From: Ypsolopha sequella
Taxonomy: Eukaryota; Arthropoda; Insecta; Lepidoptera; Ypsolophidae
Direction of reading: 5' to 3'
Assembly (NCBI GenBank): GCA_934047225.1
Contig: OW204001.1
Location: 7,486,201 to 7,550,200, forward strand
Length of the DNA: 64,000 nt
The notes below the pieces were generated by a model. That model saw only the letters and a list, made by a program, of their open reading frames with translations. It was not told the origin of the DNA and made no database searches. Below, piece by piece: positions 1 to 11,027 of this stretch; the stretch's first letter is position 1; every line of letters starts with the position of its first letter. The position numbers and the translations under genes were made by a program.

Positions 1-240
1 TTAAAGCATGTGTTTGTAATTTAATGCATAATAGTCATGATCTGGTCCAAACCACTTTAAAATGCTGTTTTAACTTTGTTTGTACCAGATCATGACTAAT
101 TGTGCGTTAAATTTCAAACTAATGCTTTATAATCCTCATTAATACTGAACTATTATGTTAACTGTCACATAGCAAAATATTTTTAAATTTTTAACTTTCT
201 ATACAAAGTTAAGTTATGCACTTTGTGTTAAGGTCCGGCC
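1..240. repeat. Dispersed repeat R1, foldback at its left part
   Basis: A short inverted repeat (TAGTCATGATCTGGTCC at about 32-48 against GACCAGATCATGACTA-like sequence at about 87-105) is followed by unique-looking AT-rich sequence. The whole stretch recurs at about 47343-47640, diverged and with an extra retroposon tail inside it. No coding potential. The family is not recognised; two copies with shared ends point to an old mobile element. Confidence 0.6.
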
Positions 241-696
241 GTAATAGTTATATCACGGACCAAGAGAAGAATGTACGGAGATACTTCTATAAGTCATAGA
301 GTTATTGCCATTTCAAAAATGGGATCTGTTGATATTTTAATTGAAGTCTAAAATCTTTGGCAGACCAAAACACCATTAATTAGCTAAGCAATTAGTACAC
401 ACCCAATACACAATAAATATTAAAAGATTACCTTAGAATATAATCATGCAAGGTTCAATGATTTCATTTATTCCATCTGGCTGCACATCCTACGTCTTCC
501 AGCCACGGCATGCATCAATTAATCGGTGCCCTTGCGCATTCCTTATTTCTTTGTGTGCCGTTTTGGTACAATATCATTTGATCGTAGTCTTAGTCGAAGA
601 CGATTAGTTTGTTGTTACTGACAACTTGATTGAGAAGTCAGGCGCTGAAGACATCATCATAATGAAATAAAAGAGTAGGTATATGTATATTGATAT

Positions 697-956
697 AAGT
701 GGCGTGCACAGAATTTTTTGCTGGAAAAGCAAAAAAATTGGTCAAGAACAACAATAAAAAAAATATGAAAAAAATTAAATATCACTTTGAAAAAAAAATA
801 TTTGTATGAAGCCAGGGTAGACAATGTCTACCATAGAGTGAAATTCCTATACAAACTTTTTTTTACAAAGTGATATTTAATTTTTTTCATAATTTTTTTA
901 TTGTTATTCTTGACCAATTGCTTGCTTTTCCAGCAAAAAGTTCTGTGCACGCCATG
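697..956. mobile_element. hAT-type palindromic MITE (GTGGCGTGCACAGAA family), copy 1
   Basis: The ends GTGGCGTGCACAGAA and TTCTGTGCACGCCA are reverse complements, and complementarity continues inward through GCTGGAAAAGCAA, making nearly the whole element a hairpin. The centre holds a short palindrome, GTAGACAATGTCTAC. Three more copies occur at 52100, 59142 and 61483. The last has a perfect 8-bp target duplication and an end starting CAGTGG, both typical of hAT elements. Non-coding. Confidence 0.85.
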
Positions 957-1456
957 GTATATTAGGTAGATATATATCACATCACATCACTCATTATGTA
1001 TTTATTGACTGAATATGTATTTTTATATTTATTTATACTATGTAGGCACTAGGCATTTATGGGTGTAAATTTTATGTAATTTATTATTATATTTTTAACT
1101 ATTAATTTAATCTTGTTTCTGTATAAGCATTACCAAGCACAATATGAATATCTTATTTATATCAAATATCTCTATGACACTTGGTTTGCTGGAAGAAATC
1201 TCATTAATGAGATAAGCACGCCATTGTACATAACTATTATCATGTAATGTAGAATTAAGTTTAACTGTGGGCATTAAGAATAAAATATAAAATAATAAAA
1301 TTGTTACTCACATTGTGGTGAAATATTTATATAAAAAAAAGAACTAAAACAATAAGACAAAAAGGAAACTAATTCTAAATTAAAATTACATAACAATAAA
1401 CATTTTTAAAAATAAAACTTACATTAATTTTATTTAAATTATGCCTTCGCCGTTGA

Positions 1457-1800
1457 AAAGTGTACCCAAGACGCTGGCAGCGTTACCTCGCTGGAAAGTG
1501 TACCCAAGACGCTGGCAGCGTTACCTCGCTGGAAAGTGTACCCAAGACGCTGGCAGCGTTACCTCGCTGGAAAGTGTACCCAAGACGCTGGCACCGTTAC
1601 CTCGCTGGAAAGTGTACCCAAGACGCTGGCAGCGTTACCTCGCTGGAAAGTGTACCCAAGACGCTGGCAGCGTTACCTCGCTGGAAAGTGTACCCAAGAC
1701 GCTGGCACCGTTACCTCGCTGGAAAGTGTACCCAAGACGCCACCGTTACCTCGCTGGAAAGTGTACCCAAGACGCTGGCAGCGTTACCTCGCTGGAAAGC
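1457..1800. repeat. Minisatellite, 38-bp unit, about 9 copies
   Basis: Nine head-to-tail copies of a unit that begins GTGTACCCAAGACGCTGGCA and ends CCTCGCTGGAAA. Copies differ mainly by a G/C alternation (GGCAGCG or GGCACCG); one copy has lost 3 bp. Because 38 is not a multiple of three, all three forward frames stay open and read the same peptides in rotation, so the open frames here are artefacts. The unit is GC-richer than its AT-rich surroundings. Confidence 0.95.
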
Positions 1801-1875
1801 TAAACTGATCCTCTGACCGTGGTACTCGTAAACTACAGGTTTTGGGTCACCAGAGGCACAGGCACGGTATATAAA

Positions 1876-2145
1876 TATACAAGGTGACTTTTTGATCATC
1901 GTCCAAATTCATACTGTAGGCTTGGTAAGTGATCAGCATCATGAATCGATAACAATTTTTGTGAAATTAGTAAAATGAAATTTCGACTTCCCATAGTAAT
2001 TCACTCAGAGTCCTGAGTGAATCACTATGGGGAGTCGAAATTTCATTTTATGAATTTTACTAAAATCGTTATTGGTTCATGATGCTGATCACTTACCAAG
2101 GCTCCAGTATGAATTTGGACGATGTTCGTAAATTCACCTTGTATA
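1876..2145. mobile_element. Mariner-like palindromic MITE (TATACAAGGTGA ends), copy 1
   Basis: Ends TATACAAGGTGA and TCACCTTGTATA; the arms stay complementary to the centre near 2010-2020 (GGTAAGTGATCAGCATCATGAA against its complement). A second copy lies at 24661-24930. The TA dinucleotides at both ends fit Tc1/mariner-type target duplication, which is inference because no transposase is present. Weak complementarity in the flanks (GGCACGGTATA against TACTGTGCC) suggests insertion into another foldback. Confidence 0.8.
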
Positions 2146-2830
2146 TATTATATAGTATACTGTGCCAGAGGCGTCGACCAGGCACGCCGACAATTCTTCA
2201 AAAACCCCATATGATTCAGACAATGAATGACTCCGGATATACATAGATATTATGTATTTATGTGTATCTGAAGTTTGAATATAAAACAGCATTCTTTCAT
2301 AAAACGACGGCCAATTGTTTGGCCTAAAATAACTTGTTTAAATTGAATAAGTACACTCAAGTAATTGTCTTGACTTTACAAGTCAATTGCATTACAGATG
2401 CAGTTGATTCACACGGATGCGATCGGAAACCACATGTTTTGCTTAGTCATATTAATCAAAGATTTCAAAAGTAGAGATAGGCCCTTACCGTAGTATGACA
2501 GCCACCAAAATGATTTCACCTTTGACGCTCACACGTTTGGAATCAGTGCTCATCTGAACACAGTGATAGTTGGAAGCCTTAATGAATTTTTAAGAGAAAA
2601 GGGTCGCAATATTCCGTCGCCGTCGTGTGCATTTTTAAAGTGCACTAACATTTCAAGAAATACGAATAGCCAAAAGTGTGACGTTTCACATTCAAAACAC
2701 ATTCAAAAACAATGCAATAGATTTTAGGTGCCAGGGCAGCTAAACTTTTGAAATCTTTGATATTCATACTGTTATAATCTTATTTTACTTGAAATACATA
2801 TTTATATTTTGCTATAATGAGCTTTTCATT
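2146..2830. other. Stretch without recognised feature
   Basis: AT-rich sequence with only short, broken open frames. No match to any repeat family seen elsewhere in this window. Confidence 0.5.
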
Positions 2831-2831
2831 T

Positions 2832-2995
2832 AACTTTATACTTGTAAACATAACAAAAATAAAAATGTTAAGTATTTTCTAGATATATTTCGGTCCACTT
2901 TGGACTGATGCCGGACCCAAAGTGGGCCGAAATATATCTCGAATATACTTAAAATTGTTATTTTTGTTGTGTTTATAATAAGTATAAAGTTATCT
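2832..2995. repeat. Palindrome with hammerhead-like hairpin, copy 1
   Basis: Arms around 2832-2895 (ACTTGTAAACATAACAAAAAT) and 2925-2995 are complementary. The centre contains CTGATGCCGG, then ACCCAAAGTGGG, then CCGAAATATAT. The same core occurs at 44524, 49697 and, on the minus strand, 57426. The arrangement resembles CUGANGA, stem II, GAAA of hammerhead ribozymes, but here A9 is C, so activity is doubtful. Confidence 0.55.
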
Positions 2996-3474
2996 TAATT
3001 TACTATATCAATACTGTAATAGTATTATAGAATATATATAATCTTATAAAAATATATGTAATATTTTACCTTATATAATAGGACCTCTGTTAAATATAAT
3101 AATCGAAAGTACGTCGATCAATTTTAAGGCGTTACGGAGAAACATCGACACTTTTAGAACTTGCATATCTTCTTCATTAAATTATGTATTATTTTGATAA
3201 AATATTATATTATTTTTGGAATCTTTTTCTAGGGATTCACTAAAACAAAAACGCGATTGGAGAAATTCGGCTCGATACAAATATTCTTTGAAATTAGGTA
3301 TTTCTGAACACCAATTCTCCTGGTTTGACAATTTGGAATGACATATGGACTGCAACTATATTTTATTAAATGGGTTGACAGTATCTAGGACCAGCCCCTC
3401 TATTATGTATCTTTAGTTACCAACTGGACTGGGTGCATCATCAAAAACATAGATAAAAACTGAACATTCAAAAT

Positions 3475-4955
3475 GGCAAATTATTTTCGAAGCGACTAAC
3501 AACTTAAAGGGCGACTAACTATTTTTTTTCTAAAAAATAACTTGGCAGCAATTAAATATTTTAGCAATAATTATATTAGATGAGCTTTATAATGCGGGGA
3601 TTTATAAAAACTAAATAATGGCTGCTACTTTAAGGTAGCAAACATATTAAACAGGGCCAATAAAATCATAGGCGAGGTACTATAAATAATGACATGGCGA
3701 CTAATTTTAACAGTGGGATAGCAAACATTCTATTATAGGCAACTATAAGCTTGCATATAAAAATACACATTCGGGCTGCGATTTGCAAGCAGCTGTAAAA
3801 ATTAAAACGGGTACTATAATTAAGTATTAGGATTTCAGTATTTTTGTTTGTAGAATCATAATTGAATGAAAACGGCGACAAGCGCGCTCGTTGCATAGAA
3901 GCAGAGTGCGGGCCGCGGCGCGGGGGGTGGAGCGCATCACTAGCCAATAGCAAGCAAGCAAGTTCCAAAACCGAATCAGACCACCCCGACTCTATACAGT
4001 CTTGTGGGTACTACCCCTAGAGTGTATATAAAAAGTCGTAGGCGTGGAGGAAGGGCAGCCCTCGCCTGCTGTAACAAAGCATAGGCACCCGTGCGAGCCG
4101 TAGCGGCTGAGGCTGGTCGCCGAAGGCGACCAACAAGCCGAAGCTGCGAAGGTGAGCATGGGTGACTGTGCTTGGTTACGCAAGGGCGAAGGGGCTGCAC
4201 TTTCCGCAACGCCGAAGCAATTGCAGAAGTCATATTGGGTCTTTAAAGTTAGGTTATGTTCAGTTTTTTTTTTTTTTTTTCAAGAAACTAGTTTCATTAC
4301 CCCCCCTCTCCCCCCCAGTGATCCCCCTCCCACTATACGTATACTTAATATTCGAGTTATTTTATCCTACATAAAACATAAAATAACCTTTTAATTTTGA
4401 AAAAAATGTATAAAAAAACTATTGATTTCCGGTACCCCCCCCCCTTAGGGGGGGGGTTATACCTCCCTCCCCCCATCGCCCCCCCCCTTAACATATACAT
4501 AGGTACATATACGTATATAAGAGTCCTTCCCGATATTGTAAGAAAAAGAAAAGTCAAGAAATAAAACTATAGACAAACTATTTTTTTTGCATGTCACTAT
4601 TTGTTTTATTCAGAGCTCTAAAAATGTCGCACAAAGTATGTTTTTCATGACCATGGTCATATTTTCTTCACATCTCAGTTAACTTTATATACAACCTCAT
4701 TGTATAATTTAAGAAAGCCTGTTTTCTACTTTTTATCCGTCGTCAAATGTTCGCTTAATAATAAATTCAGTTACCAAAACAAAAAATCAATGCCAGTTTA
4801 AATTAAAACAAAGCCTACAACCTGATTATAAAGCTGCTACTTTCTACTTAAAATTATCCTTCAATGTAGCTGCCAACCTATTATTTTTGCTACCGGCTTT
4901 AATTTTTTTTAAATCCCTAATTCAGATTAATTTGTCGCCGCGTTAAATACATGCC
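3475..4955. mobile_element. 1.48-kb insertion in a family-A element, unclassified DNA transposon
   Basis: Flanked by ATTCAAAAT on both sides (3466-3474 and 4956-4964), a 9-bp target duplication inside MITE M. The ends are weakly inverted: GGCAAATTATTTTCGAAGCGAC at the left and, reversed, GGCATGTATTTAACGCGGCGAC at the right. GCTGCTACTTT occurs near both ends. The middle (3840-4230) is GC-richer, with a perfect hairpin TGGTCGCC-GAA-GGCGACCA near 4113. The 9-bp duplication would fit a Mutator-like element, but no transposase is present, so the class is open. Confidence 0.6.
4264..4490. repeat. Homopolymer tracts (poly-T, poly-C, poly-G)
   Basis: Runs of T at about 4264-4280, C at about 4300-4316, C at 4434-4444, G at about 4447-4455 and further C runs to 4490. 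The CCCCCCC and GGGGGGG blocks at 4434-4456 can pair. They are simple low-complexity sequence inside the 1.48-kb insertion and are prone to assembly length error. Confidence 0.8.
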
Positions 4956-5616
4956 ATTCAAAATTGCCTTTAGTGGGTATTGAACTATTTACGAACTGTG
5001 TCGTCACTTCAAGTGCGAATAGATCCTTTTACAATCGGGATTCGATATTATATCTTTGTTTTTGATGATAAGCACCCAGTGCAGATGGCAACTAAGGATA
5101 CATAATAGGCCCTCTGGTTAAACGAAATTTTGATAGCAACTTTAGTACATTTTATATTAATAAAAAACCGACATTTTGCTACTTTTCCTCGAATCCGTCC
5201 CTCTCGCACTGAGGATTTTTTCGCATATGGAGTAAAAAGGACGCTAAAACTTTTACATATCGCCTTAAGGCATCACGGAAGGAGAAAGCAGTGAATGATT
5301 GTTTTATGACTTTAATAGTGATATTTATTACTTGAACGGATTGTGTTGTACATATAATAGTTAAAAGTTATTACGCGACTAAAATAGATGTGTAGTAAAC
5401 CTGCCATGGCTGTAAAAGTGAAATAAGACGACTAATTCATAGAATACTTCGTTTTATTTGATTTACAAGTTTTGTGGGATGAAGAGAAAGTGAATCTTGG
5501 AGGACTAGAGAAAGAATAAAACTTCTTTATAATTTTTTTGTTGTTGTTTGTCTTATTCTGATTTCTGTGCAGCAGTTGCATAAAGCATGTACAATAAATA
5601 CTCTTTACTTAGCAAT

Positions 5617-5846
5617 TACTTGGAGACCACCTCGAAGTAATTCGGGGGAGAGTAAGAGGACAGCTCACAGGCAAAAACCAGGAGGCCCACCATGCCTGGG
5701 ACCGATGGATGGCGGTATATCCGGCATGTTCCGGCACCGCGCTCACCAACCCGCCTGCCCAGCGTTTGTGACTATGGGCAATTCTTCTTCAAAGTCCTGG
5801 GAAGGCTTATGTCCAGCAGTGGACGAACTAGGGTGATGATGGATGG
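5617..5846 (+). mobile_element. Retroposon S (GTCCAGCAGTGGAC tail), 5'-truncated copy
   Basis: Starts at ACTTGGAGACCACCTCGAAG and ends CTTATGTCCAGCAGTGGAC, then GAACTAG and a GATGATGGATGGA tail. A perfect 10-bp target duplication ACTTAGCAAT flanks it (5607-5616 and 5847-5856), direct evidence for target-primed retroposition. About 110 bp present in the full copy at 60318-60669 are missing from the middle. The tail resembles RTE-type LINE 3' ends common in Lepidoptera; that link is from general knowledge. Confidence 0.85.
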
Positions 5847-5856
5847 ACTTAGCAAT

Positions 5857-6300
5857 AAAACTCGCACTAGGGTCAATCAACTTTTTTACCCACACTGCTT
5901 ATTCTTTTAAAAAAGCAAGTCCAACGCGTACCTTTTTAGCTAAATATAAAAATATTAGGTAAACAGAGTATTGAATATCTTTCGAATCAAATAATATTTC
6001 ATAATTATTGTAATTTTCAGCAAAATTAGGGGGTAAATCAGTTGACAACACATTTTTTGCATAGTAGCTCGGAGACAAACTCGTCCACTGGGTTACCATA
6101 CATTTGTTAAGAATTACAGATAATTCATACGAAATGTTATATTTTCTAGTTAGCAAACAAAACCATTTTTGGAAAGAAAAGAGCCAAATTGTAAATTTTG
6201 TAGTTGAATACTTGCAAAGATTGACCCACTAAATAATTCTATAAGGTTAAATAATATTAGTTGGCGAAACTCAAAACATAGGTAGTACTCGTACTAGTCT
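5857..6300. other. Stretch without recognised feature
   Basis: AT-rich, with only short frames on both strands and no repeat partner in the window. Confidence 0.4.
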
Positions 6301-6962
6301 ATATGAACAACTGTTTGTATGGGAGCTAAGCGAAATTCGTTACTTTTTTTCACTTTCTCCCATACGATCAGGTGACTGGTGCAGTATGGAAAGGCGAAAA
6401 CCAATTTTTAGAATTCTGCACAGTCCTAATATCTGGGGGCACGGCAGTGCCCCCGCAAAGTCTCGCAGAAAAAACGCGGAACGGCCGTACCATCCTTTTC
6501 TCGAAGCAACTCACGGCACTTTCAACCCCCCTGTATCTTCGTTGTGGGTGAAGCTAGAAGTCTGAAATTTCAGGAACCAAGAGTACTTACTGATTCTATA
6601 TCTGACCCCAAATTACAACTTTGTACCTATATTCGATTACGAAATATCTCAAGTCAAAGTTCCCTTATTTTGTCACTGACTGACTGACACATCATCAAAA
6701 GTCTAAAGGTGTTCTAGCAGGCCTACAAACTTGAAATTTTGCATGCGGTTAGTGTTAAGTGTACATTGCAACAAAAAAATATAAAAATGTTATTTGCGGT
6801 TGGTAATTTAATATTTCCATACAAAGTCTATACAAAATGTATGTTTCCAGCTGTATCTATAAATTTGTATGACACTAGATGACGTTGGTGATATGCTGCT
6901 TTGCATTAAAGACGCCTAAAACGAAAAATTCTACGTTAAAGTTAAAGTGCGAAAACTAAAAA
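6301..6962. repeat. Degenerate dispersed repeat with GC hairpin
   Basis: Contains a perfect hairpin GGGGGCAC-GGCA-GTGCCCCC at 6435-6454 and a TGACTGACTGACACATCATC stretch near 6680. Both look like pieces of abundant lepidopteran repeats, possibly Helitron-derived. No ends could be fixed, so the class is uncertain. Confidence 0.4.
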
Positions 6963-7985
6963 TAAAACCGGTAAAGTGCGAATCTGACTCGTGCATAAAG
7001 AGTTCCGTACCCCTACACAATACGGGTACGGAACCCTAAAAGTAAATAACAACAATAAAGATGCCATAGTAACATTAAGGCGACAAAAAACAAAGCGATA
7101 AAACGGTAGCGCCTGACAAACAATTCGGTATCTTTTTAGTACGGAACCCAAATTTTCATTATTTTACTTTAAAGTATTTACTACAGACTGCCCAAAGTTT
7201 AAACTTTTACTTGTATGTTGTATTACCGTTCTAAAGATAGAGCCTTTGTTATAATAATCTGTTCCTTGGGTAAGGCACCCTAAAAACGGTGGTTTATAAT
7301 GTTCCACACATTCACAATATTAGTCTATTTAAGAAGAAAATATCAACATTTCGTAATTAAGTCACTAAAAAAACGGTAGTTTGCGAATCCGACTCCCGCA
7401 TAAAGGGTTCCGTACCCCTACACAATACGGGTATGGAACCCTAAAAGTAAATTGCAACAACATAGATGCCATAGCACCATCAAGGCGACAAAAAACAAAG
7501 CGATAAAACGGTAGCGCCTGACAAACAATTCGGTACCTTTTTAGGAAGGAACCCTAATTTTTATTATTTCTTATTTTACTTTAAAGTAGTCTGCCTAAAT
7601 TTTCAACTTGTATGTATAACCGTTCTAACGATAGAGCCTTTGTTATAATAATTTTTGCTTTGGGTTAGGAACCCTAAAACACATTTAGTCTATTTAAGAA
7701 GATAAATATCAACATTTCGTAATTAAGTCGCTATTAAACCGGCTAAGTGCAATTCAGACTCGCTCACGAAGGATTCCGTACTACCATCACACAATATGGG
7801 TACGAAACCCCAAATCATTATGGTAAATACCAACAATAAAGATGACAAAGCAACATCAAGGCGACAAAAAACAAGGCGCTAAAATGGTAGCGCCTGACAA
7901 ACAAATCAGCGCCTTTTGAATACGGAACTCTAATATTTATATGCCCAAAATTGTTGTTTTATAAAGACAGAGCTGAAACAAATAA
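6963..7985 (+). repeat. Three tandem copies of a 366-406-bp retroposon-like unit
   Basis: Units begin near 6963, 7369 and 7735. Each opens with an ACCGGYAAAGTGCGAATC-like head, then a GGTTCCGTACC / GGTACGGAACCC pair, a block GGCGACAAAAAACAAAGCG, GGTAGCGCCTGACAAACAA, and a closing ACGGAACCC. The first two also share TTTGTTATAATAAT and TCAACATTTCGTAATTAAG. The head resembles the short retroposon L found elsewhere here, but the body differs. The third unit ends early. No coding potential. Confidence 0.8.
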
Positions 7986-8109
7986 CATCTAATAATTGGA
8001 CCCCCCTTGGATTTCCATTTATTGAACTTTTTATGCTGTGATAGGGGCCATATGATTATTTGCCGTGATAGAGGACAATGTAACATATATTAGGTATGTG
8101 AAAATATTT

Positions 8110-8215
8110 ATGCGCTACCTATAACGGCTGAAGCTGTAGACCCATGTGATAGATGGATAGACAGCGGAGGATTAGTAATAGGGTCACGGAACCTAATGAT
8201 ACGGAACCTTAAAAA
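8110..8215 (+). mobile_element. Fragment of short retroposon L (3' part)
   Basis: Carries GATGGATAGACAGCGGAGG, TAGTAATAGGGTCACGGAACC and TACGGAACCTTAAAAA, matching the 3' end of family L (compare 42540-42638). The 5' part is missing. Confidence 0.6.
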
Positions 8216-8501
8216 TCAAGGTAAAAGGTTATTTATCAAGTAAAGCTTTAAATAAAGCGGCTAATGTTGTTTTATTCTCCTCTATGATGTAGGTATATTG
8301 AAATGTCTATGTACTCGTGTGTCATTCAAAAAAGACCAGGTTTAGCTCATTATTCTGAGAGGTTTAGACATAATAATGTACTCTGTGGTTTAGACTGACA
8401 AGCCTGCCTTTCACTTCATGGTCAAAAGAAATTTTAACCTGCCTGTTGCATCTATTTGTGGATAATAGTAATAATAACTTACTGTAAAAATTAATATTGC
8501 A

Positions 8502-8988
8502 ATGGAACCTGAAATATTGTACATAAACGAAAATCCTTGTCCACACCTAGATGTCCCTATACCTGGAGATGGTTCATGTTTGTTCCATTCTTTGTCATTC
8601 TCTATGTATGGGAAAATTGAGTCGTCATATGACATTAGGTGTGCGGTAGTCGAGTATGTGGTAGCGCATTGGGATGAAATGCAACTTTATACGTGTGACG
8701 AGCGTGGAGACACATGTACTCGACAGCAATGATGAAAACTACCACCTACGGTTCCGTATCCGAACTTATGGCAGCCACCGCTTTGTATCCATTTACGTTC
8801 GAGGTTTACGAAAATGGCCGTTTGAGAGGATCATTCGGTGGCGATCCTGGGATGCCAGTGAAACGTTTACGATTCTCTGGTAGTTTCTTAGGTGGTCATT
8901 ATGAAATGCTCCTTCCCGATACTAGTTTCTCAGGAGTATGTCCTAATGATCAGTTAAAGGGAGTGGGTTTTAAGAAAATCCGCAGCTG
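8502..8988 (+). pseudogene. OTU-like cysteine protease domain, frameshifted
   Basis: OTU domains are papain-like cysteine proteases, usually deubiquitinases, and also occur inside some animal transposons, including certain Helitrons. The first frame (8502-8732) reads VPIPGDGSCLFHSLS, with the family's catalytic Asp-Gly-x-Cys block at residues about 22-26, followed by YDIRCAVVEYVVAHWDE. The second frame, starting by 8714, reads TYGSVSELMAA, PFTFEVYENG and, near its end, GGHYEMLLP, where the catalytic His is expected. The frame changes between about 8700 and 8714, so at least one indel splits the domain. A stop lies just upstream of the first ATG and no other domain is attached. The Cys and His blocks are both intact, so decay may be recent. 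I infer a transposon passenger gene rather than a host gene, because a large palindrome follows within 60 bp and only repeats surround it. Confidence 0.75.
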
Positions 8989-9048
8989 ACGTGCAAGAAA
9001 TATTACCCGAGAAGAAAAAAAGGAGGACTACCTACAAAAAGAAATGAG

Positions 9049-9670
9049 ATCCCATCAAAAACATAAAATGTACAAAAATGGCAAGTCTCGCAACGCAATC
9101 CTTCCACCGTAAAAAGTTGTGAGATCTTATGTAAAGCCAAGTCTGCTATTTTAGTTTTTATGGAAGCACCTTTTCATTTAAGTTGGTATGGGAGCACATA
9201 TTTAACAAATTTATCATTAATTGTTTCCTATTTAGTTACCTACCAACATTAAGTGACTGTATTAATATTAGTCATCTTTATTTCCTAATAAAATATGGTG
9301 ACTTTGCAATCGCAGAGCACAAATAAAGCACTGATGCGTAGAAATATCTTCTCAAATCGCTACTAAACTGGTATTAGGTAGCTGATATGTTGTATATGTT
9401 GCTGTGCGATTGCGAAGTCACTATATTTTATTAGGAAATAAAGATGACTAATATTAATACAGTCACTTAATGTTGGTAGGTAACTAAATAGGAAACAATT
9501 AATGATAAATTTGTTAAATAGGTGCTCCCATACTAACTTAAATGAAAAGGTGCTTCCATAAAAACTAAAATAGCAGACTTGGCTTTACATAAGATCTCAC
9601 AACTTTTTACGGTGGAAGGATTGCGTTGCGAGACTTGCCATTTTTGTACATTTTATGTTTTTGATGGGAT
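9049..9670. mobile_element. Near-perfect 270-bp-arm palindrome (foldback element)
   Basis: The left arm 9049-9319 begins ATCCCATCAAAAACATAAAA and the right arm 9401-9670 ends with its complement TTTTATGTTTTTGATGGGAT. The arms match almost base for base (for example GGTATGGGAG against CTCCCATACT) and enclose an 81-bp loop. A transcript would fold into a long dsRNA. It lies 60 bp after the OTU pseudogene and could be part of the same element. No clear target duplication is seen. Confidence 0.9.
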
Positions 9671-11027
9671 AAAAAGTTGTTCATATGGACATGTTCCACA
9701 TATGTTTAAAATTTCACTAACTAATTTAATTTAACTTTATATAATATAACTGCACTGAACAAGTTTTGCTAAGAAAACTACATGCTCAACTGTAAAAAAA
9801 GTTAGACACTCATTAGAAAAAAGTGTTTATTGCGTAATAAATAATATATTTATTTGAGAAATTTGCTCAGAAGGATAATGACAAGTTATTTTACAAAGTG
9901 CTAGCGGTATAATGTTCCTAGAAAAAGTTCCAACGGAACATTTTACTTACAACATAAGTGTTTTATCAGCTCATCTCGTAATGGTTAGAGCCATGATCAT
10001 GCACAACATGACATGATGTGCATTTATGTATGCAGTTCTAGGGTTCACTGACCTATGGAGTTGGCACAATGCAGGACTTGTGTGTATCGTGTTGGATGGC
10101 TGCCAGACAGACAGATTGGCGCTCCAGATCGCAAGGTCCATTTGCAGGGCTGTCTTAACTCTCCAGTTTGTGAATGTTGGTCTGAGTGCACTTTGCTTTG
10201 TATAGAGGTTTATATTGGTTTTATAGTAGCTTTAAAGAATTTTCGTTGTAAAGTTATTAGAGGTTACGTACATACTGTTTGTGATGCTTTGGAGCACCGA
10301 GGTTTCGATGTCTGGTTACCTATAGCTATGTGTCTTTGACTTACAGTGATTCGTGGTAACGTGATTTTGGTATAGCGATACTTGAAGTTGCGAGTTTTCG
10401 CGAAAGAATGATTTGGTGAACCGTACTTTGTGATTCCGAAGTGGAGTCTAGCTTGGTAGATCAATTTCGAAAATTTTGATGAAAATTTTGGCTTGATGTG
10501 ATGGTCTATTTAAACTTCCGTGTGGCGTAGGTAGGTTCTATATTAATTTCGCTATCGATTTTACGATTTCCAACGTATATTAGGATTATTAATGTTATTC
10601 AAATAAAGCTGTTCTATTTTGAGATAAGTATTCCAAAAGCACCATTTTGCAAAGCCTTGATATTATAGATATACATATTAAACCCAATGAAAAACTTGTG
10701 ACCTATCTAGATTTTATAAATTAAAATTATAATTTTGAATTAAAATTAATTCGCTTAGTAGCTTGGCCTTGTGTTTTTTTTCCATTCTCTGTATCCTGTT
10801 TGAATGGGGATCAACACTGCCAAAGGACAATGGGCAAAAATGTATGGAACTTGGTCCAAAGACCTCCACTGATGAGACTTGCGGTAAATGAAAGTACATA
10901 ACTGTCTTATGATTCTGGCAAAAAATTATTAGATTCTGTCCGGGGGTTCTATTGTTATAGTCATGTTTGTCTTGACTATAAATAATGTGATTTTACGTTG
11001 CAATTGTGTTAGAATGATTTTTACAAG

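Larger units (their letters stand above)
3124..5268 (-). mobile_element. TTAA element, family A (with MITE M), split by a 1.5-kb insertion
   Basis: Begins TTAAGGCGTTACGG and ends CATATCGCCTTAA, the two ends of family A in minus orientation. The internal order matches the uninterrupted copy at 21653-22311, including the embedded MITE M (about 3393-5118). Continuity breaks at about 3475 and resumes at 4956, where a 1.48-kb block has landed in M. TTAA at both edges fits a TTAA target duplication (piggyBac or Kolobok type); no transposase is seen. Confidence 0.85.

Noticed and set aside
1457..1800. CRISPR-like array
   Set aside because: Repeats are contiguous with no spacers, and the DNA is eukaryotic.
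1441..1816. Three overlapping open frames of 90-120 codons
   Set aside because: They are the same minisatellite read in different frames; peptides are rotations of one repeat with no independent support.
3666..4233. Possible gene on the minus strand with a TATA-like TTTTTATATACACTC
   Set aside because: Frames overlap, lack recognisable domains and lie in the 1.48-kb insertion; GC-rich composition alone explains them.
9966..10052. tRNA-like or SINE head (TGGTTAGAGC then GGGTTCACTGACC)
   Set aside because: The second box deviates at a key position, spacing is long and no second copy exists here; too weak to annotate.
10055..10339. Cys-rich 94-codon frame
   Set aside because: No known pattern; frame preserved by no second copy. 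Probably chance.
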